Assembly (NCBI RefSeq): GCF_007993815.1
Contig: NZ_VJWE01000012.1
Coordinates: 186,001 to 250,000 of the forward strand
DNA: 64,000 nucleotides
Direction: 5' to 3'
Source: Acidovorax delafieldii
GTDB lineage: Bacteria > Pseudomonadota > Gammaproteobacteria > Burkholderiales > Burkholderiaceae_C
Shown here: positions 18,287 through 27,097 of the stretch, piece by piece
Layout of the letters: each line of letters starts with the position of its first letter
Position numbering within the stretch: position 1 is the stretch's first letter
Position numbers and translations under genes: made by a program
The notes under the pieces: generated by a model
The model's database searches: none
Told to the model about the DNA's origin: nothing
Seen by the model: only the letters and a program-made list of their open reading frames with translations

Positions 18287-19621
18287 TTACTTGGCCAGCA
18301 GTGCGTTGACCGCTTCGATGTCCTGCTGCGACAGCGTGCCTGCCGCCTGGCGCAGCTTGAGCCCGCCCAGCAGCACGTTGTAGCGGGCCTGGGCCAGGTC
18401 ACGCTTGGTCTGGTAGAGCTGGCTTTGGGCGTTGAGCACGTCGATGTTGATGCGCACACCCACCTGGTAGCCCAGCTTGTTGGCGTCCAGCGCGCTCTGG
18501 CTGGAGGCTTCGGCCGCTTCCAGGGCCTGCACCTGGCCCTGGCCGGACTGCACGCCGTAGAACGCCGCGCGCGTGGCCTGGGCCACGTTGCGGCGGGCGG
18601 TTTCGAGGTCGGCCTCGGCCTTGGTTTCGAGGGCCAGGGTTTCCTTCACGCGGTTTTGCACGGCAAAGCCTGCAAACAGGGGCAAGTTCAGCGCCACGCC
18701 CACGCTGGCGGCATTGCTGCGGGCCGTGACGCCGGGCGAGGTGATGGTGCCGTGCAGGTTGCGCGTGACGTTGTAGCCCGCCTGCAGGTCCACCGTGGGC
18801 AGGTGGCCGGTTTCGGCTTTTTTGGTCTCCAGCCGCGCAATGTCCAGCGCAATGGCGGCCTGGCGCACGCCGGGCTGCTGGTCGCGGGCGGTGTCCACCC
18901 AGGTGGCAAGGTTGTCCGGCACTACGCCAGGCAGTTGCACCGGCAGTGCCAGGGGCTGCGGCTTGGTGCCGGCGATGCCGACCAGCTGGTCCAGCGCCAG
19001 GCGCTTGACGCGCAGATCGTTCTCGGCGGCGATCTCCTGGGCAATCACCAGGTCGTAACGGGCCTGGGCTTCACGCGAATCGGTCACCGTGGTGGTACCG
19101 ACCTCGAAATTGCGCTTGGCGGCGGCCAGTTGCTCGGACACGGCGGCCTTCTGGGCCTGCACAAAGGTCAGCGTGTCTTGTGCAGCCAGCACGTCGAAGT
19201 AGGCCTGGCTCACCCGCACCAGCAGGTCTTGGGTGGCGGCATCCAGCTGGGCCTGGGCCACATCCACGCCGCGTTGGCCTTGTTCCAGCGTGATGCGATT
19301 GGCAGGCCGGTACAGCGGCTGGGAGGCATTGACCCCCACGGTCTGTGCCGTACCGGTGTTCTCGATCTTGGGTTTACTCAGCTCCACGTTGGAGCGGGTG
19401 AGGCCCCCGGTGAGTGCGGCGGACGGCAGCAGGCCGGCGCGGGCCTGGTCGGCCTTGCGGGCTGCGGCGTCCAGTTGCGCACGCGCCGACTGCCAGGCCG
19501 TGTCATAGGTGCGGGCCGATTCCACCAGTTGCAGCAGGCTTTGGGCCTGGGCTGGCGCACACAGCGCTGCGCCCAGCGCCAGGGACAGGATGGACAGGGA
19601 CAGGGGCCTAAACGGTGTCAT
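18287..19621 (-). CDS. TolC family outer-membrane channel protein
   Basis: A 444-residue outer-membrane efflux protein. Residues 1-26 form a signal peptide ending AQAQSLLQLVESA, as in many TolC proteins. Two alternating helical repeats typical of the OEP family are seen, with SLLQLVESARTYDTAWQSA at the first and VGTTTVTDSREAQARYDL and VGVRINIDVLNAQSQLYQTK as conserved turns. ATG 19621 is preceded by GAAGGA at the right spacing; an upstream in-frame ATG would precede a non-signal sequence. It is the last gene of the minus-strand efflux operon and presumably completes the adaptor/RND pump. Confidence 0.92.
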   Translation of the reverse strand: MTPFRPLSLSILSLALGAALCAPAQAQSLLQLVESARTYDTAWQSARAQLDAAARKADQARAGLLPSAALTGGLTRSNVELSKPKIENTGTAQTVGVNASQPLYRPANRITLEQGQRGVDVAQAQLDAATQDLLVRVSQAYFDVLAAQDTLTFVQAQKAAVSEQLAAAKRNFEVGTTTVTDSREAQARYDLVIAQEIAAENDLRVKRLALDQLVGIAGTKPQPLALPVQLPGVVPDNLATWVDTARDQQPGVRQAAIALDIARLETKKAETGHLPTVDLQAGYNVTRNLHGTITSPGVTARSNAASVGVALNLPLFAGFAVQNRVKETLALETKAEADLETARRNVAQATRAAFYGVQSGQGQVQALEAAEASSQSALDANKLGYQVGVRINIDVLNAQSQLYQTKRDLAQARYNVLLGGLKLRQAAGTLSQQDIEAVNALLAK

Positions 19622-19701
19622 TGGGGGTCCTTCGGAAGAGTCTGCGAATCGAATCGGGGTGGGCAGCGGCGGGCAGCACTGGGGCATGGGTGCGGCAAGT
19701 G

Positions 19702-19727
19702 CGGTCCATCAACAACGGTCCATCAAC
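19702..19727. repeat. Tandem 12-base direct repeat upstream of the TolC-like gene
   Basis: CGGTCCATCAAC occurs twice, separated by two bases, in the 117-base gap between the rhodanese and TolC-like genes. The 14-base period does not match one helical turn. It may be a regulator site or a simple duplication. Confidence 0.5.
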
Positions 19728-19738
19728 CACAAAGGGCG

Positions 19739-20092
19739 TCAGTAGCGCGGCACCGCCGGATCGCTTTCGTGCGACCAGGCGTCAATACCGCCGGTGATGT
19801 TGGCCAGATGCTCGAACCCGTGGTGCTGCAAGAACGAGGCCACGCGCAGGCTGCGGGCGCCGTGGTGGCATAGGCAGGCAATAGGGCGTTGCGCCTGGCG
19901 GGCGGGCTCCAGCTCGGCCAGCCGCGCGGGCAACTCGCCCATGGGGATGGCCACCAGCTCAAACCCGTCGGCGCGCACGCTGGCGGTCTGCAGCTCCCAG
20001 GGCTCACGCACGTCCAGCACCAGGGGCTGGCTGCCTTCAGGTGCTGCGGCAAACCAGGCAGACAGCTGGGCGGGGCGGACGTGATCGATCAT
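19739..20092 (-). CDS. Single-domain rhodanese-like protein
   Basis: A 117-residue rhodanese domain. The conserved start PLVLDVREPWE and the six-residue active loop CHHGARS with catalytic Cys75 are intact, followed by GFEHLANITGGIDAW, the usual C-terminal motif. It should be a cytosolic sulfurtransferase. ATG 20092 has GGAG upstream; an earlier ATG at 20110 lacks one. It sits between the Pcm-like methyltransferase and the TolC-like gene in the efflux operon; its contribution to efflux is not known. Confidence 0.9.
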   Translation of the reverse strand: MIDHVRPAQLSAWFAAAPEGSQPLVLDVREPWELQTASVRADGFELVAIPMGELPARLAELEPARQAQRPIACLCHHGARSLRVASFLQHHGFEHLANITGGIDAWSHESDPAVPRY

Positions 20093-20125
20093 GCAAAACT
20101 CCGAAGGCAACCGAAGGGCAGGGGG

Positions 20126-20839
20126 TCAGAACGTGAAGCCAGAGGGCTCGGGGAAGTTCACCAGGCGCGGCGCGATGGTGTCCCACGGCGATGTGGTCTC
20201 AAAGCGGTCGCCGGTGCGGCGGGTCAGGGTGAAACGCATCACGGGCTCGCCACCCACGATGGCGCCCAGGCGGCCCCCATCGCGCAGCAGGGACAGCAGG
20301 TGGCTGGGCACCTCGGCCACGGAGCCGCTGAGCACAATCACGTCAAACGGGCCGTCAGGGATGGCATCGCGGGCTCCATCGGCCTGGCGAACGTCGGCGT
20401 TCTGCACGCCCGCGTCGCGCAGGTTCTCGCGGGCCATTTCGGCCAGCTCGGGGTGGATTTCGAGGGACACCACACGCTCGGCGCGGGCGGCCAGCAGGGC
20501 GGCCATGTAGCCCGAGCCGGCGCCGATTTCGAGCACACGGTCAGTGGGCAAAATCCGCAGGTCTTGCAGGACGCGCGCTTCCACGCGGGGTTGCAGCATG
20601 CTGTGGCCTTTGCGCACGGCTTCTTCAGCGTCGTTGCCCAGCAAGGGCACTTCAATGTCCATGAAGGCCAGGCTGCGGTAGGCAGGGGGGACAAAGTCTT
20701 CGCGGCGCACCACGGCCAGCAGGTCCAGCACGTCGGCGTCGAGCACATTCCAGGGGCGGATCTGCTGCTCGATCATGTTGTAGCGGGCCTGGGCGATGGG
20801 ATCGCTGATGTTGGCGGACGTGTTCAGGGGCAGGTTCAT
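20126..20839 (-). CDS. Protein-L-isoaspartate O-methyltransferase-like protein
   Basis: A 237-residue class I SAM methyltransferase related to Pcm. The SAM motif VLEIGAGSGYMAALLA and the acidic strand VVSLEIHPELAEMA are clear. The Pcm post-II motif, usually DAIIVTAAPxxIP, reads DVIVLSGSVAEVP, so it belongs to the divergent group and may not repair isoaspartate. The N-terminus ARYNMIEQQIRPW is typical of that group. It lies 41 bases after the RND pump gene in the same direction. This Pcm-like/rhodanese pair beside a TolC gene looks like an operon module. Confidence 0.85.
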   Translation of the reverse strand: MNLPLNTSANISDPIAQARYNMIEQQIRPWNVLDADVLDLLAVVRREDFVPPAYRSLAFMDIEVPLLGNDAEEAVRKGHSMLQPRVEARVLQDLRILPTDRVLEIGAGSGYMAALLAARAERVVSLEIHPELAEMARENLRDAGVQNADVRQADGARDAIPDGPFDVIVLSGSVAEVPSHLLSLLRDGGRLGAIVGGEPVMRFTLTRRTGDRFETTSPWDTIAPRLVNFPEPSGFTF

Positions 20840-20880
20840 GGGATTTCTCCGTGGGGCAGATGCAAGGCCGATCGGGGCGA

Positions 20881-23800
20881 TCAGGACAAACCTTCGATTT
20901 TAGGCGCTGCCGGGGCGCGTCCCATCTTGCGAAGCGCCCACTGGGCCAAGTCGTCCATGTAGCAATACACCACTGGCACCACCACCAGGGTCAAGAGAGA
21001 AGAGGTAATGACCCCGCCGATCACGGCCTGGCCCATGGGCGCGCGCTGCTCTGACCCTTCGGACAACGCGAACGCCAATGGCACCATGCCAAAAATCATG
21101 GCCAGCGTGGTCATGAGGATGGGGCGCAGCCGCACCCGGGCGGCCAGCAGCAGCGCGTCAGCGCGGGGCAGGCCGGGCACGGTCTGGCCCTGGTCATTCA
21201 CGTGTTCCTCGCGGGCACGGATCGCAAAGTCCACCAGCAGGATGGCGTTCTTGGTCACCAGCCCCATCAGCATGACCACGCCGATGATGGAGAACATCGA
21301 CAGCGTGGAGCGGAACATCAGCAGCGCCAGCACCACACCGATCAGCGTGAGTGGCAGCGAGGTCATGAGCGCCAGCGGCTGCAAAAAGCTCTTGAACTGG
21401 CTCGCCAGGATCATGTAGATGAAGATGATGGCCATGGCCAGTGCCGAGATGGCATAGCCAAACGATTCGGCCATGTTCTTGGTGGAGCCGCCAAACTGGT
21501 AGCGGTAACCCGGCGGGAAGGTCACGGTCTCCAGCGCCTTCTTGATGTCGTTCGACACTTCACCGGCCGAGCGTTGGGACACGTTGGCGTTCACCGCCAC
21601 TTCGCGGGTCAGGTCGCGGCGGTTGATCTGGTTGGCGCCGGTGGATTCTGTGACGCTGGCGACCTGGTTCAGGCGCACGATGCGGGTCGTACCGTCGGTG
21701 GCGGCCAGGGCAAAGGGCAGGCGCTCCAGGTCGGCCGGGGTGGTGCGCGCCTCGGGGGCCAGGCGCACATTCACGTCATAGGTCTGGTCGTCGGGCGCAC
21801 GCCAGTTGCCCACCGTGGTGCCTGCCACCAGCGTGCGCAGCGAGGCCGCCATGGGCGCCACCGACAGGCCCAGGTCCGACGCCACTTCACGCTTCACATC
21901 CAGCGCAATCACGGGCTTGTCAGGCTTGGCGCTGGTGTCAAGGTCCACGAGGCCGGGGATGCCGCGGATCTTCTCGGTGACGATTTTGGTCAGGCGCTCC
22001 AGTTCGCGCAGGTCGGGCCCCTGCAGCGAGAACTCCACCTGCTTCTGGCCGCCCACCGCGTCCAGCAGGCCCACATGGGTCACGGTGATGCCGGGCACGG
22101 TCTTGAGGCGCTCGCGCAGCACGTCGGACATCTGGTCCACGCTGCGGCTGCGGTCCTTGCGGTCTACCAGCCGCACGTAGATGCTGGCGTACATCTTGCC
22201 CTGGGCGTTGCCGGTGTTGATGGTGGCCAGTGTGTAGCGCACTTCGGGCATCTCGCGCAGGATGCCTTCCACCTGCCTGGCCTTGGCCTCGGTGGCCTCG
22301 AGCGACGAACCCACGGGGGTGTAGAAATTGAGGGAGGTCTCTGAAAAATCGGCCTTGGGCACAAACTCGGTGCCCAGCAGCGGCACCATGACCACGCTCA
22401 GCACGAACACCGCCAGGGCGATGACCATGGTGGCCAGCTTGTGCACCAGCGACCACCGCAGGATGTGCTGATAGCCCTCTGCCAGCGCATCGGTGGCGCG
22501 GTCAAACCAGCCGGTGACGCGGCCAATGGTCTTGTCGTAGAAGGTGACGGGCGCCGTCTTTTGGCCGTGCGCATGAATGCTCGGGTCGTGCCAGATGCTC
22601 GACAGCATCGGGTCGAGCGTGAAGCTCACAAACATCGAAATCATCACCGCCGCGACGATGGTGATGCCGAACTCGTGGAAAAACTTGCCGATGATCCCGC
22701 CCATGAAGCCGATGGGCATGAACACTGCCACGATTGACAGCGTGGTGGCCAGCACCGCCAGGCCGATCTCCTGCGTGCCGTCCATGGCAGCCGCGTAGGC
22801 GCCTTTGCCCATCTGCACGTGGCGCACGATGTTCTCGCGCACCACGATGGCGTCGTCGATCAGCAGCCCCACGCACAGGCTCAGTGCCATGAGCGTGATC
22901 ATGTTGATGGTGAAGCCAAACATGTTCATGAACAGGAACGTGCCGATCAGCGCGATGGGCAGCGTCAACCCGGTGATCACAGTGGAGCGCCAGGAGTTCA
23001 GGAACAGAAAGACGATGAGCACCGTGAGGATGGCCCCCTCGATCAGCGTCTGTCGCACATTGTTGACCGCCACGCGGATCGGGCGGGCGCTATCGCCAAT
23101 GGTTTCGAGCCGCACCCCGGGTGGCAGCTGGTTCTTCAGTTCCACCACGGCGGCGTTCAGGCCATCGACCACCTCAATGGTGTTCTCGCCCTGCGATTTT
23201 TGCACCGACAGCAGCAGCGTGCGCTGGCCGTTGTAGAGCGCCAGGCTTTCCACTTCCTGCGCGCCGTCGTTCACGCGGGCCACCTGGTCCAGGCGCACCG
23301 GCGCCCCGTTCTTGCGGGCCACGATGATCTTGCCGAAATCCTCGGGCCGCTCCATGCGCGCGTCGATCTGCACCACGCGCTCCTGCGCCAGCGAGCGGAT
23401 CGCACCCACGGGAAGGTCCTGGTTCTCGTTGCGCACGGCATTGGCCACCTGGTCGGGGGTCACGCCAAAGGCTTCCAGGGCCTGCGGGTTGAGGTAGATG
23501 TTGATTTCGCGCTTGGTAGCACCCACCAGGTTCACCGCGCCCACGCCGCGCACGTTTTCCAGGCGCTTCTTCAGGATCTGCTCGGCCCAGGTGGTCAGTT
23601 CCACCGCGCTGCGACCCGATTTTTCGTCGGGCAACACGGCCAGCGACCATACGGCGCGGCTGGCGGGGTCAAAACGCAGCACGCGTGGCTCCTTGACCTC
23701 GGTGCGCAGCAAGGGGCGCACGGTGGCGACCTTTTCGCGCACATCCTCGGCGGCCTTGCGGCCGTCGATGTGGAGCTGGAACTCGATGATGACAACCGCC

Positions 23801-24063
23801 GTGCCCTCATAGCTGCGCGAGGTGAGGGCGTTGATGCCCGCAATCGAGTTGACACCTTCCTCGATCTTCTTGGTGACCTCGCTCTCGACGATTTCAGGCG
23901 ACGCACCGGGGTAGTCCACGGTGACCACCACCACCGGGAAGTCGATGTTCGGAAACTGATCGACCTTGAGGCGCTGGTACGAGAACAGGCCCAGCACGAC
24001 GATGGCGAGCATCACCATCGTGGCGAACACGGGGTTTTTAAGACTGACTTTGGTGAACCACAT
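20881..24063 (-). CDS. RND multidrug efflux pump, inner-membrane subunit (HAE1 type)
   Basis: A 1060-residue proton-driven transporter of the AcrB/MdtBC type. Twelve membrane helices and two large periplasmic loops are evident. The proton-relay Asp pair lies in [13 protein letters not shown] near residue 410. Other marks are [23 protein letters not shown] near the N-terminus and the C-terminal [16 protein letters not shown]. It works with the adaptor encoded 14 bases upstream and the TolC-like channel downstream. Substrates cannot be deduced; an AcrR-type regulator controls the operon. Confidence 0.95.
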   Translation of the reverse strand: MWFTKVSLKNPVFATMVMLAIVVLGLFSYQRLKVDQFPNIDFPVVVVTVDYPGASPEIVESEVTKKIEEGVNSIAGINALTSRSYEGTAVVIIEFQLHIDGRKAAEDVREKVATVRPLLRTEVKEPRVLRFDPASRAVWSLAVLPDEKSGRSAVELTTWAEQILKKRLENVRGVGAVNLVGATKREINIYLNPQALEAFGVTPDQVANAVRNENQDLPVGAIRSLAQERVVQIDARMERPEDFGKIIVARKNGAPVRLDQVARVNDGAQEVESLALYNGQRTLLLSVQKSQGENTIEVVDGLNAAVVELKNQLPPGVRLETIGDSARPIRVAVNNVRQTLIEGAILTVLIVFLFLNSWRSTVITGLTLPIALIGTFLFMNMFGFTINMITLMALSLCVGLLIDDAIVVRENIVRHVQMGKGAYAAAMDGTQEIGLAVLATTLSIVAVFMPIGFMGGIIGKFFHEFGITIVAAVMISMFVSFTLDPMLSSIWHDPSIHAHGQKTAPVTFYDKTIGRVTGWFDRATDALAEGYQHILRWSLVHKLATMVIALAVFVLSVVMVPLLGTEFVPKADFSETSLNFYTPVGSSLEATEAKARQVEGILREMPEVRYTLATINTGNAQGKMYASIYVRLVDRKDRSRSVDQMSDVLRERLKTVPGITVTHVGLLDAVGGQKQVEFSLQGPDLRELERLTKIVTEKIRGIPGLVDLDTSAKPDKPVIALDVKREVASDLGLSVAPMAASLRTLVAGTTVGNWRAPDDQTYDVNVRLAPEARTTPADLERLPFALAATDGTTRIVRLNQVASVTESTGANQINRRDLTREVAVNANVSQRSAGEVSNDIKKALETVTFPPGYRYQFGGSTKNMAESFGYAISALAMAIIFIYMILASQFKSFLQPLALMTSLPLTLIGVVLALLMFRSTLSMFSIIGVVMLMGLVTKNAILLVDFAIRAREEHVNDQGQTVPGLPRADALLLAARVRLRPILMTTLAMIFGMVPLAFALSEGSEQRAPMGQAVIGGVITSSLLTLVVVPVVYCYMDDLAQWALRKMGRAPAAPKIEGLS

Positions 24064-24077
24064 GGCGCGTCAGCTGG

Positions 24078-25247
24078 TCAGGGCGCAGTGCGCGAGGCGG
24101 GAACGGCTTGCGGCGCAGCAGCTGCCGCCGCCACGGGCGTGCCCTCGCGCAGCGAACCCATGCGGCCTGCAATGACCGTCGTGCCCACGGGTACGCCGTC
24201 CACCGCGACCAGGGTCTGCCCATTGACCACGGCGCGCGCTCCCGTCTGTACCGGCGCATAGGCCACGCGGCCCTCCTTGATCGTCTGGAGATAGGGTGCC
24301 GGTTTGTCGGTGCGCACGGCATCCAATGGAACGGTCAGTACCTGCGCACTGCCGGTGGCCAGAAGGCCTTGCACAAACAGGCCTTGGCGCAGGCTTGCGT
24401 TGTGGGGTGCCTGGTCCACCCGCAAATAGACTGGCACGGTGCGGCTGCCCGCCTGGGCGCTGGGGTTGATGCGCACGACGGTGGCTTGTACCGGCGCCGA
24501 GGCGCCTTCGACCGTGAGCTGGGCCTTCTGACCCACACGCACGCCGACGGAGTCAGCCGGGGTGAGCAGCGCTTCGAGTTCCAGGCGGGAGAGGTCCACC
24601 ACTTCGATGATGCGGGCGTCGATGGGCACCCGCTCTCCCGGCTGGGCCAGCCGCTGCGCCACCAGGCCGCTGATGGGGCTTTTGAGGACGGTGTCTTCCA
24701 GCGCCTTGCGGGCGACGTCGGCGGCCGATACGGCGGCCTGGTAGCTGGATTGGGCCGCTTCCAGGCTGGCTTGCGAGGTGACCAGCGCCGTGGCAGAGAT
24801 AAAGCCCTGGTCTACCAGTGCACGGTTGTTGTTGTACTGCCGCTGGTTGATGTCCACCTGCGATTTTGCTGCATCGGCCTGCTGCTGGGCCTGGCGCAGG
24901 CGTGCACGGGCTTCGGTCGGGTCGATGCGTGCCACTTCCTGTCCCGCCTTGACGCTGTCGCCCTCACGTAAAGTCAGGCCCTGCAGCTCGCCGGCCACGC
25001 GTGCCTTGACCATGGCCGAGTCCACGGCACGCAACGAGCCTGATACCGGTACCCCCAGAGAGAGTTGGGACGATTGCACGGTGATCACTTCGTCGGCCGC
25101 CAGTTGCAGCGGTGCCTCGGCCCGTTGTGTGGACGCCTCGGCCAAAGCCTTTTGCTGCGCCTGCCGCGCCGCCATGGCACGCCAGACACCGCCACCGAGC
25201 AGCACGACAACGACGGCCGCAGCCATCCAGGGAATCCAGCGTTTCAT
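24078..25247 (-). CDS. RND efflux pump periplasmic adaptor (membrane fusion protein)
   Basis: A 389-residue adaptor. An N-terminal membrane segment (about residues 7-24) is followed by a lipoyl half-motif, a helical hairpin rich in Gln and Ala (RLRQAQQQADAAKSQ region), the second lipoyl half with SPISGLVAQRLAQPGERV, and beta-barrel and membrane-proximal domains. It has no lipobox cysteine, so it is anchored by the uncleaved helix. It starts two bases after the TetR gene stop and is followed 14 bases later by the pump gene, giving the classic regulator-adaptor-pump order. Confidence 0.93.
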   Translation of the reverse strand: MKRWIPWMAAAVVVVLLGGGVWRAMAARQAQQKALAEASTQRAEAPLQLAADEVITVQSSQLSLGVPVSGSLRAVDSAMVKARVAGELQGLTLREGDSVKAGQEVARIDPTEARARLRQAQQQADAAKSQVDINQRQYNNNRALVDQGFISATALVTSQASLEAAQSSYQAAVSAADVARKALEDTVLKSPISGLVAQRLAQPGERVPIDARIIEVVDLSRLELEALLTPADSVGVRVGQKAQLTVEGASAPVQATVVRINPSAQAGSRTVPVYLRVDQAPHNASLRQGLFVQGLLATGSAQVLTVPLDAVRTDKPAPYLQTIKEGRVAYAPVQTGARAVVNGQTLVAVDGVPVGTTVIAGRMGSLREGTPVAAAAAAPQAVPASRTAP

Positions 25248-25249
25248 GG

Positions 25250-25996
25250 TCAGGGTGTGCGCGAGCGCGTGAAAGAAGGGGGAGGGGACGGCTTGTCAGA
25301 CGGCAATGTGCCTGCCGCGCCGGAAGCTGCAGGCGCCTCCGAGCGCACACACAGGCCGTGCAGGATGTTGTCGATCTGCGTCTCGATGTATTGCTCAGGT
25401 GTCAGCTCCTGGGCATCAGGCACGCAGGCGCCCACAGAGTGCTTCCACATCATGAGGAAGATCATGGGGGCCAGCACCAGGTACACGGCGTAGTCGAGGT
25501 TCACGGGGCGGAATTCGCCCCGCGCAATGCCACGCTCCAGGATGCGGCGAATCAGCGCCTGGCCGGGCAGGATGACTTCGTGCTGGTAGAACTGCGCAAT
25601 CTCGGGGAAGTTCTGCGCCTCGCTGAGCATGAGCTTGGTAATGCCTGAGGCCTTGGTGCACCCGATGCGTTCCCACCAGACCTGGTAGCAATAGCGCAGG
25701 ACCTCGCTGGTGGTTCCCACAAAGGTCTCCAGCTCGCTGTTCCACTCGGCAAAGCGGCCGGCGATGTTTTCGCGCACCACCGCCTTGAAGAGCTCTTCCT
25801 TGCTGGGGAAGTACAGAAACAGTGTGCCCTTGGATACCCCTGCGCGCGCCGCCACCTCATCCACCCGTGTGGCGGCAAACCCCTTCTCGACGAACAGGTC
25901 GAGGGCAGCCTCCAGCAGCTCTCCCGGGCGGGCTTCCTTGCGGCGCTCGCGTTTGGTGCTGGTCGTGGCAGAGGAGGGTGGGGGGGGAGTGGTCAA
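25250..25996 (-). CDS. TetR/AcrR family repressor of the efflux operon
   Basis: A regulator of about 248 residues. The N-terminal helix-turn-helix reads LFVEKGFAATRVDEVAARAGVSKGTLFLYFPSKEEL, a standard TetR signature, shown here in parts: VDEVAARAGVSKGTLFLYF. The C-terminal ligand domain is AcrR-like with a proline-rich tail. No in-frame ATG exists near the domain. The only start downstream of the predicted transcription start is TTG 25996, giving GLTTPPPPSS before the HTH. Longer frames would begin inside the promoter. It is the first gene of the efflux operon and probably autoregulated. Confidence 0.82.
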   Translation of the reverse strand: MTTPPPPSSATTSTKRERRKEARPGELLEAALDLFVEKGFAATRVDEVAARAGVSKGTLFLYFPSKEELFKAVVRENIAGRFAEWNSELETFVGTTSEVLRYCYQVWWERIGCTKASGITKLMLSEAQNFPEIAQFYQHEVILPGQALIRRILERGIARGEFRPVNLDYAVYLVLAPMIFLMMWKHSVGACVPDAQELTPEQYIETQIDNILHGLCVRSEAPAASGAAGTLPSDKPSPPPSFTRSRTP

Positions 25997-26011
25997 ACCG
26001 GCTATTTTTAA

Positions 26012-26056
26012 TGACTGACTGGTTAGTAATGTAGCCAGTGCCTGTGGGCGCGTCAA
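26012..26056 (-). promoter_or_regulatory. Promoter and palindromic operator of the efflux operon
   Basis: On the minus strand TTGACG (26056-26051) and TACATT (26033-26028) are 17 bases apart, a good sigma-70-type promoter with start near 26021. The imperfect palindrome TTACTAACCAGTCAGTCA (26029-26012; six of nine positions symmetric) overlaps the -10 and the start, where a TetR repressor would block transcription. Confidence 0.65.
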
Positions 26057-26171
26057 TGCGGCCTTGTCATATGCCGCCAAAAAGCGCGCCGTTTCGCATT
26101 GCTGCGGTGCACATCTCTCCTTGCTGGCACGGTGGTTGCGTGCACTCGGTGCAGTGCACCGGTGCCGCAAA

Positions 26172-26246
26172 TGTCTGCAGCAAGACAAATTTCGCTCCTA
26201 AATGTCTTATTGACAGGACATTAGAACTATTCCTAATATGACCTCC
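26172..26246 (+). promoter_or_regulatory. GntR gene promoter with nested TGTCT/AGACA operators
   Basis: TTGACA (26210-26215) and TAATAT (26234-26239) are 18 bases apart, a near-consensus sigma-70 promoter. Half-sites occur at 26172 (TGTCT), 26183 (AGACA), 26203 (TGTCT) and 26217 (GACAT). They can pair as TGTCT-6-AGACA, AGACA-15-TGTCT and ATGTC-10-GACAT, the last overlapping the -35. The predicted start at about 26246 abuts ATG 26247, implying a leaderless message. Confidence 0.7.
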
Positions 26247-27050
26247 ATGCCGTCCAACAATCTGCCGCTCCCCAAGTACCACCAGATCTATCTGGTGCTG
26301 CGGGAGCAGTTGCAAGAGGGGCGGTTTGCCGATGGTCTGCCGGGCGAACTGGCGCTGATGCGGCAGTTCGCGGTGGCGCGTGTCACGGTGCGCCGCGCGC
26401 TGGAGCTGCTGGAAGGCGAGGGCATGATCTCCCGCGAGCCCGGCCGGGGCACCCGCCCTTTGGCTCCCGCCCCAGCCACCGCCAACGGCGCGGGCGGTGA
26501 GGGCGAGAGCAGCCGCGCGCATCTCACGGGTCTGCTGGAGAACCTGGTCAGCATGGGCCTGCGCACCTCCGTCAAGGTGCTGGATGTGGACACAGTCACA
26601 GCATCGCGTGCCGTGGCCGGCGCGCTGAACATCGCGGTGGGCGACGCCGTGCAAAAGGCTGTCCGGGTGCGCAGCACCAAAGAGGGGCCGCTGTCCCATA
26701 TCACCACCTATGTGCCCGCCGACATTGCCCGCCAGTTCGGACGGCGCGAGCTGGCGCGCAAGCCCATCCTGGTGCTGCTCGAAGAGTCGGGCGTCAAGGT
26801 GGGCCGCGCGCACCAGACCATCTCGGCCAAGCTGGCTGACGCTGTCGTGGCCCGCCACCTGGATGTCTCGGTGGGCTCGGCACTGTTGGCTGTGCGCCGT
26901 CTCATCTATGACGACCAGGAGCGCCCCGTGCAGTGGCTGCACGGCCTCTACCGGCCGGACCGCTACGAATACGAAATGCAGCTGTCCCGTGTGGGCAGCA
27001 TCGACGCCAAGGTCTGGGTCAGCAAAGAGCTGTCGGCCCAGTTCCACTGA
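26247..27050 (+). CDS. GntR family regulator, HutC/UTRA subfamily
   Basis: A 267-residue regulator. The N-terminal winged helix reads LPKYHQIYLVLREQL, LPGELALMRQFAVARVTVRRAL and GRGTRP; after a low-complexity linker comes a UTRA effector domain (about residues 90-250) ending PVQWLHGLYRPDRYEY. ATG 26247 is preferred to ATG 26238, because the latter overlaps the predicted -10 element and would not be transcribed from it. It heads the catabolic run and probably responds to a pathway intermediate, also binding its own promoter. Effector unknown. Confidence 0.9.
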   Translation: MPSNNLPLPKYHQIYLVLREQLQEGRFADGLPGELALMRQFAVARVTVRRALELLEGEGMISREPGRGTRPLAPAPATANGAGGEGESSRAHLTGLLENLVSMGLRTSVKVLDVDTVTASRAVAGALNIAVGDAVQKAVRVRSTKEGPLSHITTYVPADIARQFGRRELARKPILVLLEESGVKVGRAHQTISAKLADAVVARHLDVSVGSALLAVRRLIYDDQERPVQWLHGLYRPDRYEYEMQLSRVGSIDAKVWVSKELSAQFH

Positions 27051-27097
27051 ATCCGTTCCCCCAACCTCAATCCGACCCACCTGCCAGGAGAATGCCC

